64,000 bases of DNA from Adiantum capillus-veneris. Lineage: Eukaryota; Streptophyta; Polypodiopsida; Polypodiales; Pteridaceae. Shown here one piece after another: positions 46,900-59,317 of this stretch. Numbering within the stretch: position 1 is the first letter of the stretch; every line of letters begins with the position of its first letter. The notes below the pieces were generated by a model, which saw only the letters and a program-made list of their open reading frames with translations, was not told where the DNA came from and searched no databases. The stretch lies in NCBI GenBank assembly GCA_014529385.2, contig CM043966.1:89972587-90036586 (forward strand). Reading direction: 5' to 3'. The position numbers were made by a program, and so were the translations under genes.

Positions 46900-47420
46900 T
46901 CTTCTACTGCCTCATTTGCTATAGAAGTCCTTCAACTCATAGGAGATGTACTCTCCCCCATTGTCAGTGCACAAAGCCTTCAACTTCTTGCTTGATTCGT
47001 TCTCGACCATAGCTAGGAATTTTGAAACATAGCAAAAACTTCACCTTTCCTCTTCAAGAGGGAGACGCACACCTTTCAAGTTGAGTCATTAATGAAAGTC
47101 AGGAAATATAATGCCTCTCCTAGAGAATTATGTGGCATAGGCCCACATAGATTACTAGGAACAAAATCTAGAGGATTCCCTAACTCTACATCCTATGGAA
47201 ATGAGGTAAGCCTAGTCTGTTTCCCATATATGCAATGCTCACACAAACTAAAATCACAATAATTTTACATGGAAATATAGCCAAAATGCTATAACTGCCT
47301 CATTCCTGTTTGAGTCATATAACCAAGCCGGCTATGCCACAACTCCATAGAAGGCATCTTGGCTGCTCATATAGATTTCTCTTTCATAGAAGAGACATAC
47401 AAGGAATATATTGAGCTAGA
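46900..47420 (-). pseudogene. Copia GAG-pre-integrase and integrase, broken
   Basis: The minus strand reads MELWHSRLGYMTQTGM, then CEHCIYGKQTRLTSFP (zinc-binding pair), then PLDFVPSNLCGPM and ALYFLTFINDST, with part of the second Asp region (LTMGESTS where D-N-G-G-E-Y is usual). The first Asp (usually S-D-L) reads Asn and the second is also lost. Many stops. An integrase from this copy could not act. Confidence 0.7.
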
Positions 47421-47574
47421 CTTCTATCCAAAATGCTATATTGCTTCATTCCCTTCTGATGCATAAGACCAAGCCGACTATGCTACAACTTAGTAGAAGA
47501 CAACTTGGCTACTCAAATAGAGTTCTCTTTCACAAAAGAGACATACAAGGAATATAATGAGCCAGACTTTTGTA
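47281..47574 (-). repeat. Internal tandem duplication in the copia fragment, 2 x 147 bp
   Basis: CCAAAATGCTATA at 47281 and again at 47428 begin two diverged copies that cover the GAG-pre-integrase start. The second copy pushes the protease away from the integrase. It is old, judging by the differences. Confidence 0.85.
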
Positions 47575-47693
47575 CTTTAAGCATGACCAAGTTACCTTTT
47601 TTGATAATCCAAGAACCATTGTCAAAGATTGTAAGATCATCAAGTTGTCCTTATGAGACCAAGCTCTTAGTTAGCTTTGACACGTCTCACACC

Positions 47694-47909
47694 TCAAGGC
47701 ATGAACTTAGTACCATTGCGAATACACAAATTCACATCTCCTGCTACATACCTCACAATGATGAGAATCACCCAGCTTAATGGACCATGTGTAGAGGCAT
47801 AACTAGAGAACCATTCCTTGTGAGGAGTAACATGAAAACTGGTACCCGAGCCAATGATTTGATTATGTGCATAGCATTTGTCAAGAGCTAATAAGGAATC
47901 TGGACTCAA
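47694..47909 (-). pseudogene. Copia protease, active-site Asp lost
   Basis: Reads IIGSGTSFHVTPHKEWFSSY. Copia proteases usually have D-S-G-A/T-S-x-H here, so the catalytic Asp is Gly (GAC to GGC-type change). The downstream glycine-rich part is out of frame. Confidence 0.75.
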
Positions 47910-48022
47910 ATCAAAAGAAAAGACTATGGTTGTGACACATCAAGAAAAATATCAACATGTGGAGACTATGACCTCTTTGTCATTGATGGTTTTCTTGGCT
48001 ATTTTCACTAGACATATATGCA

Positions 48023-48601
48023 TCACCATGCCCATAGTATGAAGAGATTGACATCAAATATCTTTTGTGAGCAAAGCACTAGTAACATCACTAAAAGCAA
48101 GATTTCCTTGAGGGACAGAATCACTATTGGTAGTGTTAATGTATCCCATGATGCAGGCAAAGAGCATATAAAAAAAATGGTTTTCATTTCATTATTGAAA
48201 TTCAACCCTTTAGAAGTCAATTGTATGAAAACACTACTGAACTCAATCAAATCTGAACTGACATTGCTACCCTCTTTTATATTCAAGCACATAAGCTTCT
48301 TCACATCAAAAACACGTTGTTCAATGCACTTTACCATCCCAACTTGAGCATAATGACTCCCATAATTACTTTGCACTAGTCTTGTCCATGATCATAAAAT
48401 GGACTCACCAAGGTGTAGGCAAATGGTTGCCATGGCACGAGCATCAAGCTCCTCCCATTGATCATCAATGTAAACACCCTCTTCAAACTCTTTCAATGTC
48501 ATTACAAGGCCCTCGTCACACCAAGATATCAAGCATACGCTGATTCCATTTTGTGAAGTTTGTGCCATCAAAATTCTTGCTATAATACTCTTCTTTCTCA
48601 A
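48023..48601 (-). pseudogene. Copia gag, one stop
   Basis: N-terminal piece (48392-48601) ends DDQWEELDARAMATICLHLG. After one stop the same frame gives MVKCIEQRVFDVKKLMCLNI, KEGSNVSSDLIEFSSVFIQL and FICSLPASWDTL, typical of the gag (UBN2-type) domain of copia elements. Confidence 0.75.
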
Positions 48602-49832
48602 AATTTCAAGACATGACTACCAAGAGAAAATGCAAGAGAGCGAGACTAGGAATTTATAATGAATTTTTTATGAATATTTTGGTAGGATCTCCTCTGTTTA
48701 GATATCAAAATTTCAACCAAAAAAACAGCTAAAGTACTGCAATGTTAATGTAAAAGAGTGCGATAAGAAAACAAGAGGATGCATGAGAAAAAGAGTCTCC
48801 TCCTATGCAAACATCAAAATCGCAAGAAAAACTAAGCCAAAAATAGTGCATAAACCAACAAAAAGTGATGACTAGGCATAAATTGTCATATATTGCTCAA
48901 AGAAACTGTCAACTTGGTGTTAAAGCATCTATACCCATCTATACATGTCCTATGGCGAGGCCACGAATAGGGATATCTAGCAACCTAATATACCTCACAC
49001 TGGATAACCTCGTGCCCACTGCTTGACTTTTCATGCAATGACCTTCACAAAAGGCTATGTATACATGACTAGCCATAGTATAAAAAAGGGCTCTTATGAA
49101 CTGAGTCTCAGGAACAGTTGGGACCGCCAAAACAAGCCAAAATTGGCTCCACATTGACGTACAATGGTAGTATCCCACACCACAACGTACATCTAAAACG
49201 TGAAATTGTCAGTATAAATACATAGCATATGCGCTCAAATAGGCACTAGATAACCAACTCCCTACAGGGAGTAAAACACTCTCAACAAAGCACAAGCACT
49301 AGTCATGCATAAACCATATGCATTCAAACTCCCACTTGAACTGTAATGGCTATCATTGTCAAAGATTCTTACAACAAATCTATTGTGTACAGAGAATCTA
49401 TGACTATTCATGTGCGTGTAAAATTGTATTTAAGAGATGTCTCTAAGAATCCATCAACGGCTATGGATAAGCAATACTACATAGAACATACATCATGGAC
49501 AAACACACATATGGAAATCCAAATCCGCTCTCAAAAAATGCATAATAATTTAGTTAGTAGCAATCTGTATCCTGCATGTCACTTCCAACAAACTATCTCT
49601 ATATCTTTCTCTCTACAATGCCAGAGAGCATGCAAAAACCTATAGTCGATGCTACCAAAGTCGATATCAATGTTGGGTGTCACTCCTCATTAGTGCATAT
49701 CCATGATAGAGGAGAAGTCATCGATGTTGCATGTTTGGAAAATCCCTCTCTATTTTTCTGAATCCCCTCTCTCTTCTTTGTTGAGAGTGTAGATATTTGA
49801 GGCCTTCAATGCTAAAGTTGACATGAAAGCTA

Positions 49833-49833
49833 T

Positions 49834-49888
<55 letters not shown>

Positions 49889-49912
49889 CCCCCCCCCCCC
49901 CCCCTCCCCCAC
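49833..49912. repeat. Composite (CT)n-(C)n microsatellite
   Basis: CT tract of about 52 bases followed by a C run of about 19 and a CT-rich end. It is the complement of the (GA)n-(G)n type at 29819. Confidence 0.95.
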
Positions 49913-50204
49913 CTCTCTTACTCAACTCAAATGCACAACCTATCTTGAGAAAGTAACTTTTGTGTTTTTTTATTTTAGACATAGCTACACTCTGAACTAA
50001 TTGCTACTGACAAGTTCTTTTACAAAGTCATAGAGCTCGAATCAATCTCTATTTTGAGTTTTTTTTAATGAATCGGAGTTCTGTAGCTCAAGTTGTAATG
50101 GAAATGGCCTATGAACGTTGAGAGTAGCGGAATTAGAAAATTAGATGAAGCACTTTTGTGAGATTACTTTGTGAGCATAGCGGGTGAAATTAATTGATGA
50201 TAGC

Positions 50205-50372
50205 AACATAAACATGGTACTTAGTTAACTTGGCATGAACGATATTTTTGCAAGAGAAAGAGTTTAGAGAACATGACAACAATTGAGGACCGGATTCATA
50301 CGGACCCTGTCCCCCCTCCAATAGGCATTTGTATTATAGTCTCTCAAACATCAAGAGAGACTTGGTACAACG
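50205..50372 (-). repeat. Dispersed repeat, inverted partner of 11234-11400
   Basis: Opposite-strand copy of the block described at 11234, including TTAGTTAACTTGGC, TTGAGGACCGG and CTCCAATAGGCATTTGTATT. 49915-50200 next to it contains no gene. Confidence 0.7.
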
Positions 50373-50648
50373 TGTCTTGTCTTGTCCCCATAGCCTAGTG
50401 CTAGTGTATTTAGTGGCCTAAAGGAAACATTTAGTAGAGCTACTTGCTCTGAACTTGTAGGGCTAGTGAAATAAACAAAGGGGTTTGGAAGGTAGATTCA
50501 CCTTTCACATGTCATGTAGAACCTGCACCCCAAAGAGTGTCCATGTGGATATCCTACCCACTACATTTATTGAAGGCCCTACAAGGCTATCACCCATTGA
50601 AGCTCTATTAATTGATGGGAAGGATCTTGCAAAAGGGAAATAAGTCGA

Positions 50649-51467
50649 ATGTTATATGCAAGCAATGAGAGAGAAGGAAATCAAAAGCGTATGCATGGTA
50701 GAACAACGTCGATCCATGAAAGAAAAGGCCCCTATGACAACAAATATCAAGTTCAAAACTTGAGCTCTCTTGAGTTAGCAATCACCAAGAGTGAGATCAT
50801 AGGGAACCATAATGCATCCACTTCAAGGGAAACCTCTAGCACACCAATCTTAGAAGGGGTATTTCTTAGTGAAAATTGGGAATACGACTTACACATTGGA
50901 ACTCTAATTGACCTATATAAGGGTTGCACATACCAGGTGGTTTCGTTAGATGTTGTACAATCCACGTCTAGTGCCAACAAGTTAGAGGAGCAGCAGTGAA
51001 TGGCCTATGACATCATCCATACCATTGTTTGGTGGGAGAGATAAAACAAAGGAATTAGCCGGTTCAATGGGCCTTACCAAATTTTTAATATAGCCAAGGC
51101 CAAGCAACCGACCCTATCACGAATGGAGACTCCTTTAATGAGTCCCATGAATCCATCACATGTTGTTTCCCCTAGAGTATCAATGCAATTTGAGTCCCCC
51201 ACAAGCAGTACCTCTAATTTTCAAGACCTAGATCAATGTTCTCTTGGAGAACTGTCTACTCCAATGATGAGCATGATGAAAGGTACACCCTTGACCTCGG
51301 TCATTGGTATCACACCACTACCTAAAAGCATAGGGCCTAAAAAAGTATTTGTAAGTGTGCATCAATCATATGTACCTGCTGCCACTCATGCTCATGTAGC
51401 TCCTACATCCCCCAATTGTCCCATTGGCTTGTGTTCCATGATCACATTATTTGGGCTGATTGCATGA
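50649..51467 (+). pseudogene. Open frame of unknown family with two stops
   Basis: One frame holds two long open pieces (50649-50999 and 51123-51467) separated by a TGA at 50997 and a TAA near 51042. The second is Ser/Thr/Pro-rich (METPLMSPMNPSHVVSPRVS). No known domain. The first piece's start codon is not a clear ATG choice. Possibly a decayed gene, possibly chance. 51470-52050 contains no gene. Confidence 0.3.
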
Positions 51468-52055
51468 AGCATTATGGGCTTATCATACAGTTTTGGAGAG
51501 TGGCTACACAAAATACAGCTTTCACTTTAGTGTATAGTATTGATGCCATATTCCGAATAGAAAATGAGATCTCGACGTTGTGAATGGCTTTGTCGTCATG
51601 ATACGGTGACAAAAATCCCTAGAGGATTATCTATTAGCCTTTCTAAATTAAATGAAATGCAATGATTTTCCCTTCAGAGCCTTGAAGCTTTGTAACATAA
51701 GTCTTCGCCTGATTGACACTTTAAAGTTCAAAAGTTTCAAAAGGGGATAATGTGTTGGTTCATGATATTCGTTATTATAAATTCCTTAGAATGTTACAAA
51801 TTTGTTTGTTAGGTCTCTTTAGAGTGATTAATGCCTTTACCAATGGGTCTTTATTGATCCAAGATATGGATGAAAGTTTAGATCCTTTTAGGGTAAATGG
51901 CTTGATATCCAAGCATTATTTTACCTTATTAAGAAAAAAAAACAAAACAAAAGAGAGCATTTTTTTAATTTAAAAAACAATGTAAGTTGTTGATATGTAG
52001 TTAGTTTTTATATTTATCATGTTGTCATTATGGATATTAATGTTATTTTTATTAC

Positions 52056-52442
52056 ATGGTAGGGGGTATTGTCATCATCCTCCATTTTGCCTATCTTAGG
52101 AGAGCGATGGGACCTCCATTGATTACTTGTTTTTTTGTGTTTCGACTTTGTGTGAGTGGGCTAGAAGTAGAGGCCCTTGTCCTTGTCATGGATGATGTGC
52201 ATGAGTTGGAATGGTTATTAAGATGGTGGAGTAAGGATTTAGATTTGCAAGTTCATGAGTGGGATTATATGCAATTTTTGTTATTGGTTATTGCACGTCT
52301 GTTTAATGATAATAACATGCCTTTACTGCATAGGTCTCATGATGATGAGAGTATTTTGATAGACCCAATTATAGAAATAGAGTATATTATGCTAGATGAT
52401 GTAGAAGGCATGATGAGGGTATATATTTGGGGTTACCAATAG
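52056..52442 (+). CDS. Open frame of unknown family, doubtful
   Basis: 128 codons, acidic (DDESILIDPIIEIEYIMLDD), no recognised motif. About 70 bases after it, 52518-52570 on the plus strand reads ALFGLVNAPALSQHMF, reminiscent of the RT F-G-L-x-N-A-P block. The two could therefore be pieces of a plus-strand retroelement, but nothing else supports that. Confidence 0.2.
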   Translation: MVGGIVIILHFAYLRRAMGPPLITCFFVFRLCVSGLEVEALVLVMDDVHELEWLLRWWSKDLDLQVHEWDYMQFLLLVIARLFNDNNMPLLHRSHDDESILIDPIIEIEYIMLDDVEGMMRVYIWGYQ

Positions 52443-52679
52443 GTCTTTATCAAATGTTATCTCCATGAGAGTAGGGGTAGTTTCATATGCAGAGGCACAA
52501 TGAGGGTCTTCAACCTATAGCACTTTTTGGCTTGGTCAATGCACCTGCCTTGTCTCAACATATGTTTGCATGAGACGGTCTATCGTAGGGGATGGATCAT
52601 TGTGAGTAGCTATTGATACAATATTCACCCTTGGTCTTTGTGAAAGTTGTATCGGCCACTTAATTGTTCTCATCAGCTA

Positions 52680-53780
52680 TGTGAGCAATATGAAAGTTAA
52701 ACTGTGAAAGAGTGTTTTCCCACCTCATTTGCTTATCACTTAATTTAGTTTTCATCAAAACTTATTTTAGACTTTGGTGATATGTGCATAAAATAAATGG
52801 AGTGCCTAAGAGATAATGCTCCCATGCATCTAGGGCATGTAAGATAGCTAACATCTCTTTTTCATAGATGCCTAGGTTCTCTTCTTTGTCATCCAGACTC
52901 CTAATTTTTTATGCTATGGCATGCCCTTCTTGAATCAAAATGGCTCCAAGGAAGTGACCACAAGCATCACATTGGCCTTAAGAAGTCTTTTAAAGGTATG
53001 GTAATATTAGCATAGGTTGAGAGATAAGCTTTTCCTTTAGATTTTCAAAAGATTAATTCTCTTTTGTAGTCCATACAAATTTAACATTCTTTCTAGTAGA
53101 ATCATATAATGGTCCTGCTACAAATGAATTTTTTTTAATGAAGCATCTATAGTATGCACACAATCCTATATAGCTTCTCAGTTCATGCAAATTGCTGCTG
53201 GTATAGGACATCCTTTGATTACCTTCAATTTTTTAGGCTCCATTCAAATCCGTGCTTGGGAAATAACATGGCCTAAATATTGAATCTCCTTTGAGAAAAA
53301 CTCACTTTTCTTTTGATTAATATAAAGCTTATTGTCTCTCAAAACCTGAAATATTACATGAAGATGCTACTTATGTTCCTCAATAAACTTTGAGTAGATG
53401 ATAATGTCATGAAAGAACACTCTCGTGAAGCTTTGATGAGTTCTAAATATCCTCTGCATCATTTGGTTAAGGGTCACACATTGGTAAGCCCAAAAGGGAG
53501 TACCAAGAATTCACATAGGACAAAGGTTGTACGAAAGGCCATCTTATGAATGTCTTTACAAGCACAATTCTTAAATCATGATAGCTACATCTGAGATCTA
53601 TTCTACTAAAGTAGGTAGACCCCTCTAACTTATCAAATAGATCTTCTATCCTTGGAAAATGAAATCTATTATTTAAGGTTACCTAATTAAGCACCTGATC
53701 GTTCACACACATTCTATAAGTACCATCTTTCTTTGGTAGGCTAGTAGAACTGGTTAATAGAATGGAGATGAACTACGCTT
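52680..53780 (-). pseudogene. Gypsy RT and RNase H, broken
   Basis: RT pieces: FLVLPFGLTN (about 53500), then FFHDIIIYSKFIEEHK where the catalytic pair is usually D-D, so the first Asp reads His (about 53400), then EIQYLGHVIS (about 53270). RNase H pieces: YEKEMLAILHALDAWEHYLL and YHQSLK, then MRWENTLSQFNFHI. The assignment rests on these blocks. The polymerase cannot be active. Confidence 0.75.
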
Positions 53781-54279
53781 GACCATCCCTTTTTTCACAA
53801 GCTCGTTCACTTACCTCATAATCTCATATTGTTGAGCTGGTACTCGATAAGGAGGCTTATTAGGTAGAAGTTCTATGGAATGATCATCTTGTCCTCTTTT
53901 GGGAGGTAGCTCCCTAGAAATGTCATCGGTAAACACATCTTGAAACTCATTTAGGAAACTAGAGAATTCTAACTCCTCTTTAGTTTCATTTTTAACTTCA
54001 TTAGGAACACACTTCTCTTTCTTAGACTACTTGATACAAGCCATGTAACACGCAAAAGAGCTTTTCATTAACTTGTTTAAAGTTTGAGTCCGTATAAGCG
54101 GTATAGTGTTTCCTACACTATTTACATCAAGTGCAAGATCCTTGCCTCTATAGGAAAAAATGACTTTTCTCTCAGGAAACTTCATAATCGAAACCATGCA
54201 ATCAAACCATGGTGCCCTAGGATAACATATGTATGGTTGAGTGGAGAGATGAATAAATTATCTTCTTTATTGACATAAC

Positions 54280-54601
54280 TCTACACATGGAGTCTTAGCT
54301 TCCCAATCAATGGAGTGACAGAGGTCTCTTTCCCTTTGAAATCTCCATCTGCTTGTACCACATATCCCATCTTGAAGTCATGAATTCCTAGCTTAGTAGC
54401 TAGCTCAATAGAAATGAAGTTGTGGGTAGAGCCAGGATCAAACAGTATGAAAGCATCATGCTCTCTAAATTTTCCCCAAGCATAAGAGAGTGGTTCCCCT
54501 TTGCAATGGCCTTCCTCTTTTAGAGTTTTAGGAGGGTCACTACGTTCACTTCTCTTGGGACATGCCGAGGAAACATGACCTTGCTCCCCACACTTGAAAC
54601 A
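54280..54601 (-). pseudogene. Gypsy zinc knuckle and protease
   Basis: CFKCGEQGHVSSAC (54560-54601) is a perfect CX2CX4HX4C nucleic-acid-binding knuckle. In the same frame DAFILFDPGSTHNFIS (about 54405-54450) is the protease active-site region, with Pro in place of Ser/Thr after the catalytic Asp. The frame stays open from the knuckle to about 54285, the best-kept part of this element. Confidence 0.8.
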
Positions 54602-54786
54602 CTTGTTATCTTTACGATAACGCTCAGCCTCTTTAGTGAATTTTTATTTTTAACTTTGTAGCCTTTTTCCTTTGCTTTTCCTTTACTATTATTGTTTTCA
54701 TTGTTGTTAGCCTTGGGAGAATTTTACGTTGCATTGTTTTTCCCCTTTGGCTCAAGTGGTTTCTTAGCTTTTGTTGCCTTGGATCC

Positions 54787-55252
54787 CTACTTACTCCCTT
54801 GTTGTAAATGAATCCTTGAGAAAACCACAATATGATGTATGACCACCAAGATAGTTTTAGGTCGTTGTGAGTTGACATACTCACTCATCTCCTTAGATAG
54901 GCCACTACAAAAATTTTGTTTTTGTTTTGCAAAGTCTATCTTATTGTAGACAATGGCTTTGATATGTAACTCCCACAACTTATCCACATATTTTCTAATA
55001 GACACGTATGGGGCCATCTTCCAGCTTCGCCATTCCGTGAGGACTTTGTCTTTGGCATCACTTGCAAAAAATTGATTCATAATAGCAATTCTCAGAACTT
55101 TTCATGTTTTGGAGCTTTACCTTGAGCACTAGGCTTGCCCACCATTGACAAGCTGACTTTTGGAAGTGCATGGAAAGATTCTGGAGCTTTGAAGATTTCA
55201 ACAAATCTTCATCTCCAAAAGCCACGTCAAATTGTTGGATAAAAGCCAACAC
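54787..55252 (-). pseudogene. Gypsy gag capsid, broken
   Basis: Pieces FPCTSKSQLVNGGQ / SMHFQKSACQWWASLV, then SDAKDKVLTEWRSWKM and VSIRKYVDKLWELHIKA with CSGLSKEMSEYV, fit the Retrotrans_gag pattern. A frame change lies near 55070. The sequence to the right (55255-57180) contains no gene I can support. Confidence 0.7.
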
Positions 55253-57187
55253 TTAATCAGTTGTTCCAAAGGCTCCAACATAGGTAAGGAAAGTGACGTT
55301 ATTTCCTCCCTCTTTAGACTTTCAACTTTCGTGACCTCTTCCATGCTGCATAACTCCTCCGTTTACCTAGTCTCTAGAAAGAGGAAGAAGAATGCAAGGA
55401 TGATGTCTGCTTTCTTTTGCTTTCTCTTGCTTGGATTTATTTTTTCCTTATTTGAATTTGCATGGGAGGGAGTGCTTGATGACTTCCTCTTCTTTTTGGG
55501 AGGACTACATGACTATTGTGTCTACCATCTTCTTAGAGTAGCATCATTTCAGAGGTAGGAGGCCTATCTCTTTCATACCTCTCCTTTGAAAGTTCAAGAT
55601 ACAATTCTTCTTCTTAAATGGATTGCATTGGAGTCCCTTCCAATATCTCCTCTTTATTACCCAAAGAGATTCCCCTTTTCGAGGCCTCAATATGAGGCCT
55701 CACAAGAATTCTCTATTATTGGGCACTCGAGGGAGCTTAAAGGACTTGAATTTGGCTTTGAACCTCCATTTGCAAAATAGGGTTTTCCATTGTTTCTTGT
55801 AAATGGTCAACAAGATAGTTGACAACTCGAAACCATAAACCTTTGAGGCTTTATGAAGTTTATCTGGGCTATAGCCTACCTTGGAGGCCTTATGAAGTTG
55901 ATATGGGCTATAGCCTACCTACTAATTTAGGACCTACTAAATTAGAATAAAAATAGAACTCACCCTTAGGCTTTAAAACTTCACCTCCTATGCAAAACCT
56001 TAGCACAATGCTTCGGAGGTGCCACCAAGCTACTCCCAAAAACTACTAAATTTAGATCTGCTAAATTTATACAATTTGTGGTAAGTTAGAGGTTTGCCCT
56101 AAGGCTTGTTAGACTTTATACTTGGAGTCTAAAGAGTTATTCTAATGACTTGAACTCAACACAGCTACTTTCTATTTTTAGACTCCTATAATTGCTCTAG
56201 GTCATCTCCTTTGTTATGTACCTTTGATCAAGGCTTCACTGGATATATTCATCCTTCCTTGACATATACCTAATTGAGATAACTAAATATCAATTACCCT
56301 TGATCTTTTATGGACTTCTCCCCTTTTGGTCCCATGCCTTTGACGGGCTAGTTCATAAGCACTTAATCAACTTCATTTGTTCTCTTTTATTTTCCAAGGA
56401 CTCAAGTGGCCAAATTAAGATGGAATATACTTTTAGAAGGTTAGAAATTAATTTTTATGACATGCATAACTCGGACGACATAAGGACCCACAAAAGAGGC
56501 TACCAAGAGGTGAATAAGAATCACGAACAAAGACCACGCAAGAGGATGAAAGTGTTGCCATGCACTATCCGCTACCACCAGAGGGATACATACTCCCAGA
56601 CTCCCGCAACTATCATCTAGCAGTTTTGAAATAACAACAACCAAAGAAAAAAATAGCCGAGAACTAAATTCGCAGAGAAGCAATTAAACTCTAATGATCA
56701 GCAATTGCTTGTCGACGAACCATCAAACAACACACCCAAAAGTAGGATCGCCCCACCAAAAGCTCAAACAAGGTCGGGCAAGTGTATTTCCTCTATAGGG
56801 GAAGCGGGCAGTTGCAAGCCTAGATAGCAAAAATATGTTATAAGCTGATCCCCTTCCATCACCAAAGGAGGGTAAAGATAGCCACACACCCCTTCCTTGG
56901 AGCACCCATCCCTTTGCGTGCAAGCTTGAGAACCTCCAAATAGTCCAAAGTGAAGATTTCAACAAAGCTGCCATTGAATTTTGAAGCTCTAAGCCTCAGT
57001 ATAACAAGCAACATTTATGTGGTCACTAAGTTAGTAAGTGTTTTCTAATCTCTCTTCATAGAGAAATAAATACAATCTATTTTGAGAAATTTGTCCCTTT
57101 TGGCATTATGCTGGTATGTCTCTTTTTGACAATTGATTTGCAACCATTGTTGAAATTTATACTTTTCAATAAATTGAAATCCCTCAG

Positions 57188-57232
57188 TCCCCCCCCCCCC
57201 CCCCCCCCCCCCCCAACACACACAAAAAAAAA
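57188..57232. repeat. (C)n-(CA)n-(A)n simple tract
   Basis: C run of about 26, then ACACACAC and an A run. 57235-57655 contains no gene. Confidence 0.9.
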
Positions 57233-57659
57233 AAGAGGTGAAAGTTCACTATGGTGCACATAAAGCTACAAGAAGAATTTAATAATAAAAGGTTTCTTTG
57301 TAAAAGAAATACATTAAATTTTTAAAACATTTGTTATCATAATAAAACATTATGTTTCTTGAAAAAGGTGTAACAATAAACAATTTAAACTACAATATTT
57401 TCTAAAAACATACAAATTAATGTTTGAAAAACCACTTGGAAGCATTGTAGCAAATTGAGAAAGAGAAAGATTGTGTATGACCCAATATTCAATGGCCCTC
57501 TTCAAAGAGAGAGGTACACAAATGTCAACACCTCTTACAAAGACCTAGAAAGAATATTTAAAAAAAAAGTTTTTTGCCATGTGACACTAATATGCAAGCT
57601 TTATACAATGATTCACAATTGCACCAAAAATCCCACTCTTTACTAAAGACTCCTTATAT

Positions 57660-59000
57660 AGTCAAACAAGTGAAAGGGTCACGATGGCTTTCTAAAACAA
57701 TAAGAAAGTGACAAAATCATCAGGTTGAGTTTAATTAGAATCAATGTTCGAGAAAGCTTGAGCCGGTTAAAAATTGAAACTAGCCAATTGCAAACCATGG
57801 TAAAGGGAAGAAAAACCGGTGAAATATGTGAGAAAGTAGTTCAAAAATCTTGCAAATCTCAAATTTTTTGCTAATATTTCCAATTTGCTTCTTTGCAAGA
57901 GATCGAAGAGGAAACAAAGCCGATGACTGCTTAATAAAAAAGACTTTTCCTAATAGAATCATACTATAGAATCCAAGAATAGTCAAGCCATGTGAGAGTA
58001 TGAAATGAAAGGTGAAATGTGTGTGTATGTGTGTATAGAATTTACTAGAATTATGCAAAGTGAAGCTTCACTTTAGCATTCTAAAACAATAGAATGTAAG
58101 AAAAGTGTATATATAATATATATAAGTGTGTGTGTGTGTGTAGAATCTACTAGAACTATGTAAGGTGAAGCTTCACTTTAGCATTCTAAAACAATAAAAT
58201 GCAAGAAAAGTAAATACATGTCAGGATGTGAAATGAAAGGTGAAATAAAAAATATATATTTAATATCTTAAAACCAAAATAACATTTAAGACGGATCTCA
58301 ATCATCACTGAAAACATTGAAAGTATGCCTAGCTCAACACTCCTCTAAGACTTCTTTTAGAAAGCCAAAAAGAAACAAGTGAAAGGGTCGCGGTGGCTTT
58401 TAAGAAAAATAAGAAAGTGATAAAGTTGTTAGATTGAGTTTAATTGAAATCAGTGTTCGAAAAAAGATTGCCTCAGCTTAGCCTTGAGTCGGTTGAAAAT
58501 CGAGACTAGTCAATTGCAAGCCATGGTAAAGGGAAGAAAAATGATAAAATATGTGAGAAAATAGTTGAAAAATCTTGCAAATTTATGCTAGTATTTTTGG
58601 TTCGCTTCTTTGCGAAGAAGAAATTTAGCTGACGATCGTTTAATAAAAAAGACTTTCTTGAATATTGACTAGAATTAATTTTTAGAATGCAAGAAAAGTC
58701 AAGCCATGTGAGGTTGTAAAATCAAATGTGAAATAAAAACTTATCAATGTGTGTGTGTGTATCTATAGAATTTACTAAAATTATCCAAGGTGAAGCTTCA
58801 CTTTAACATTCTAAAACAATAGAATGCAAGAACAGTCGACATGACATGTAGATATGAAATGAAAGGTGAAATAAAAAGATTCATTTACTATTTTAAAATT
58901 GAAGTAACGTTTAATATAAATCTCAATCATCACTTAAAACATTGAAAGTATGTGTAACCCAACTCTCCTCTAATGCCTCTTTTAGAAAGGCAAAAATCAA
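57660..59000. repeat. Tandem pair of ~720-bp units
   Basis: 57670-58370 and 58376-59000 share, in order: AAGTGAAAGGGTC, AAGAAAGTGA, CAATTGCAA, CCATGGTAAAGGGAAGAAAA, TAATAAAAAAGACTTT, GTGAAGCTTCAC (a perfect 12-base palindrome) and TTCTAAAACAATA. In the first unit the palindrome-containing block is itself duplicated (58037 and 58140). No protein coding. Possibly a non-autonomous DNA transposon family. Confidence 0.85.
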
Positions 59001-59317
59001 GTTCTATTCATTGAGCTTGCTTATGGTCAGACTCACAACCTCAACAACACACAATGGGACAAATTGGGCGGGTGCAGAGGCGAATAAGGTATTTTAAGGA
59101 CCTTGGCTGGTTGAAGTGTAATAAGACATTGGACCTAGGTAGCAAGGACATTGAAAAATAGAGGGCAATGTGTACTGTCTATAGCTGGGGGTAGACAAGA
59201 AGAGAATGGGGCAAACACATAATCCCTAGTCTAAAGCCCACCACTAACATGACAATTTCTAAGAGGATATTTTTTGTACTTTTTTTTTCCTTAGAGAGGA
59301 TAATTTTCTAGAGATGA

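Larger units (their letters stand above)
46900..48601 (-). mobile_element. Copia fragment: gag, protease, integrase
   Basis: Minus-strand order is gag (48601-48023), protease (about 47840), GAG-pre-integrase and integrase (47400-46900). Copia order is clear, but RT and RNase H are not seen to the left and no LTR was found. It differs from the family at 30399. 46450-46900 has no further recognisable coding sequence, and 48605-49830 to the right none either. Confidence 0.75.
52590..55252 (-). mobile_element. Ty3/gypsy gag-pol, heavily decayed
   Basis: Minus-strand order is gag (55252-54787), CCHC knuckle (54601-54560), protease (about 54440), RT (about 53780-53240) and RNase H (about 53080-52680). 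Stops and frame changes are frequent. No integrase is visible on the left and no LTR on the right. It differs from the gypsy copy at 4790-7735, which lacks gag. Confidence 0.8.

Noticed and set aside
55232-55558. 108-codon plus-strand frame with a hydrophobic centre
   Set aside because: It overlaps the start of the minus-strand gypsy gag and shows no independent coding sign.
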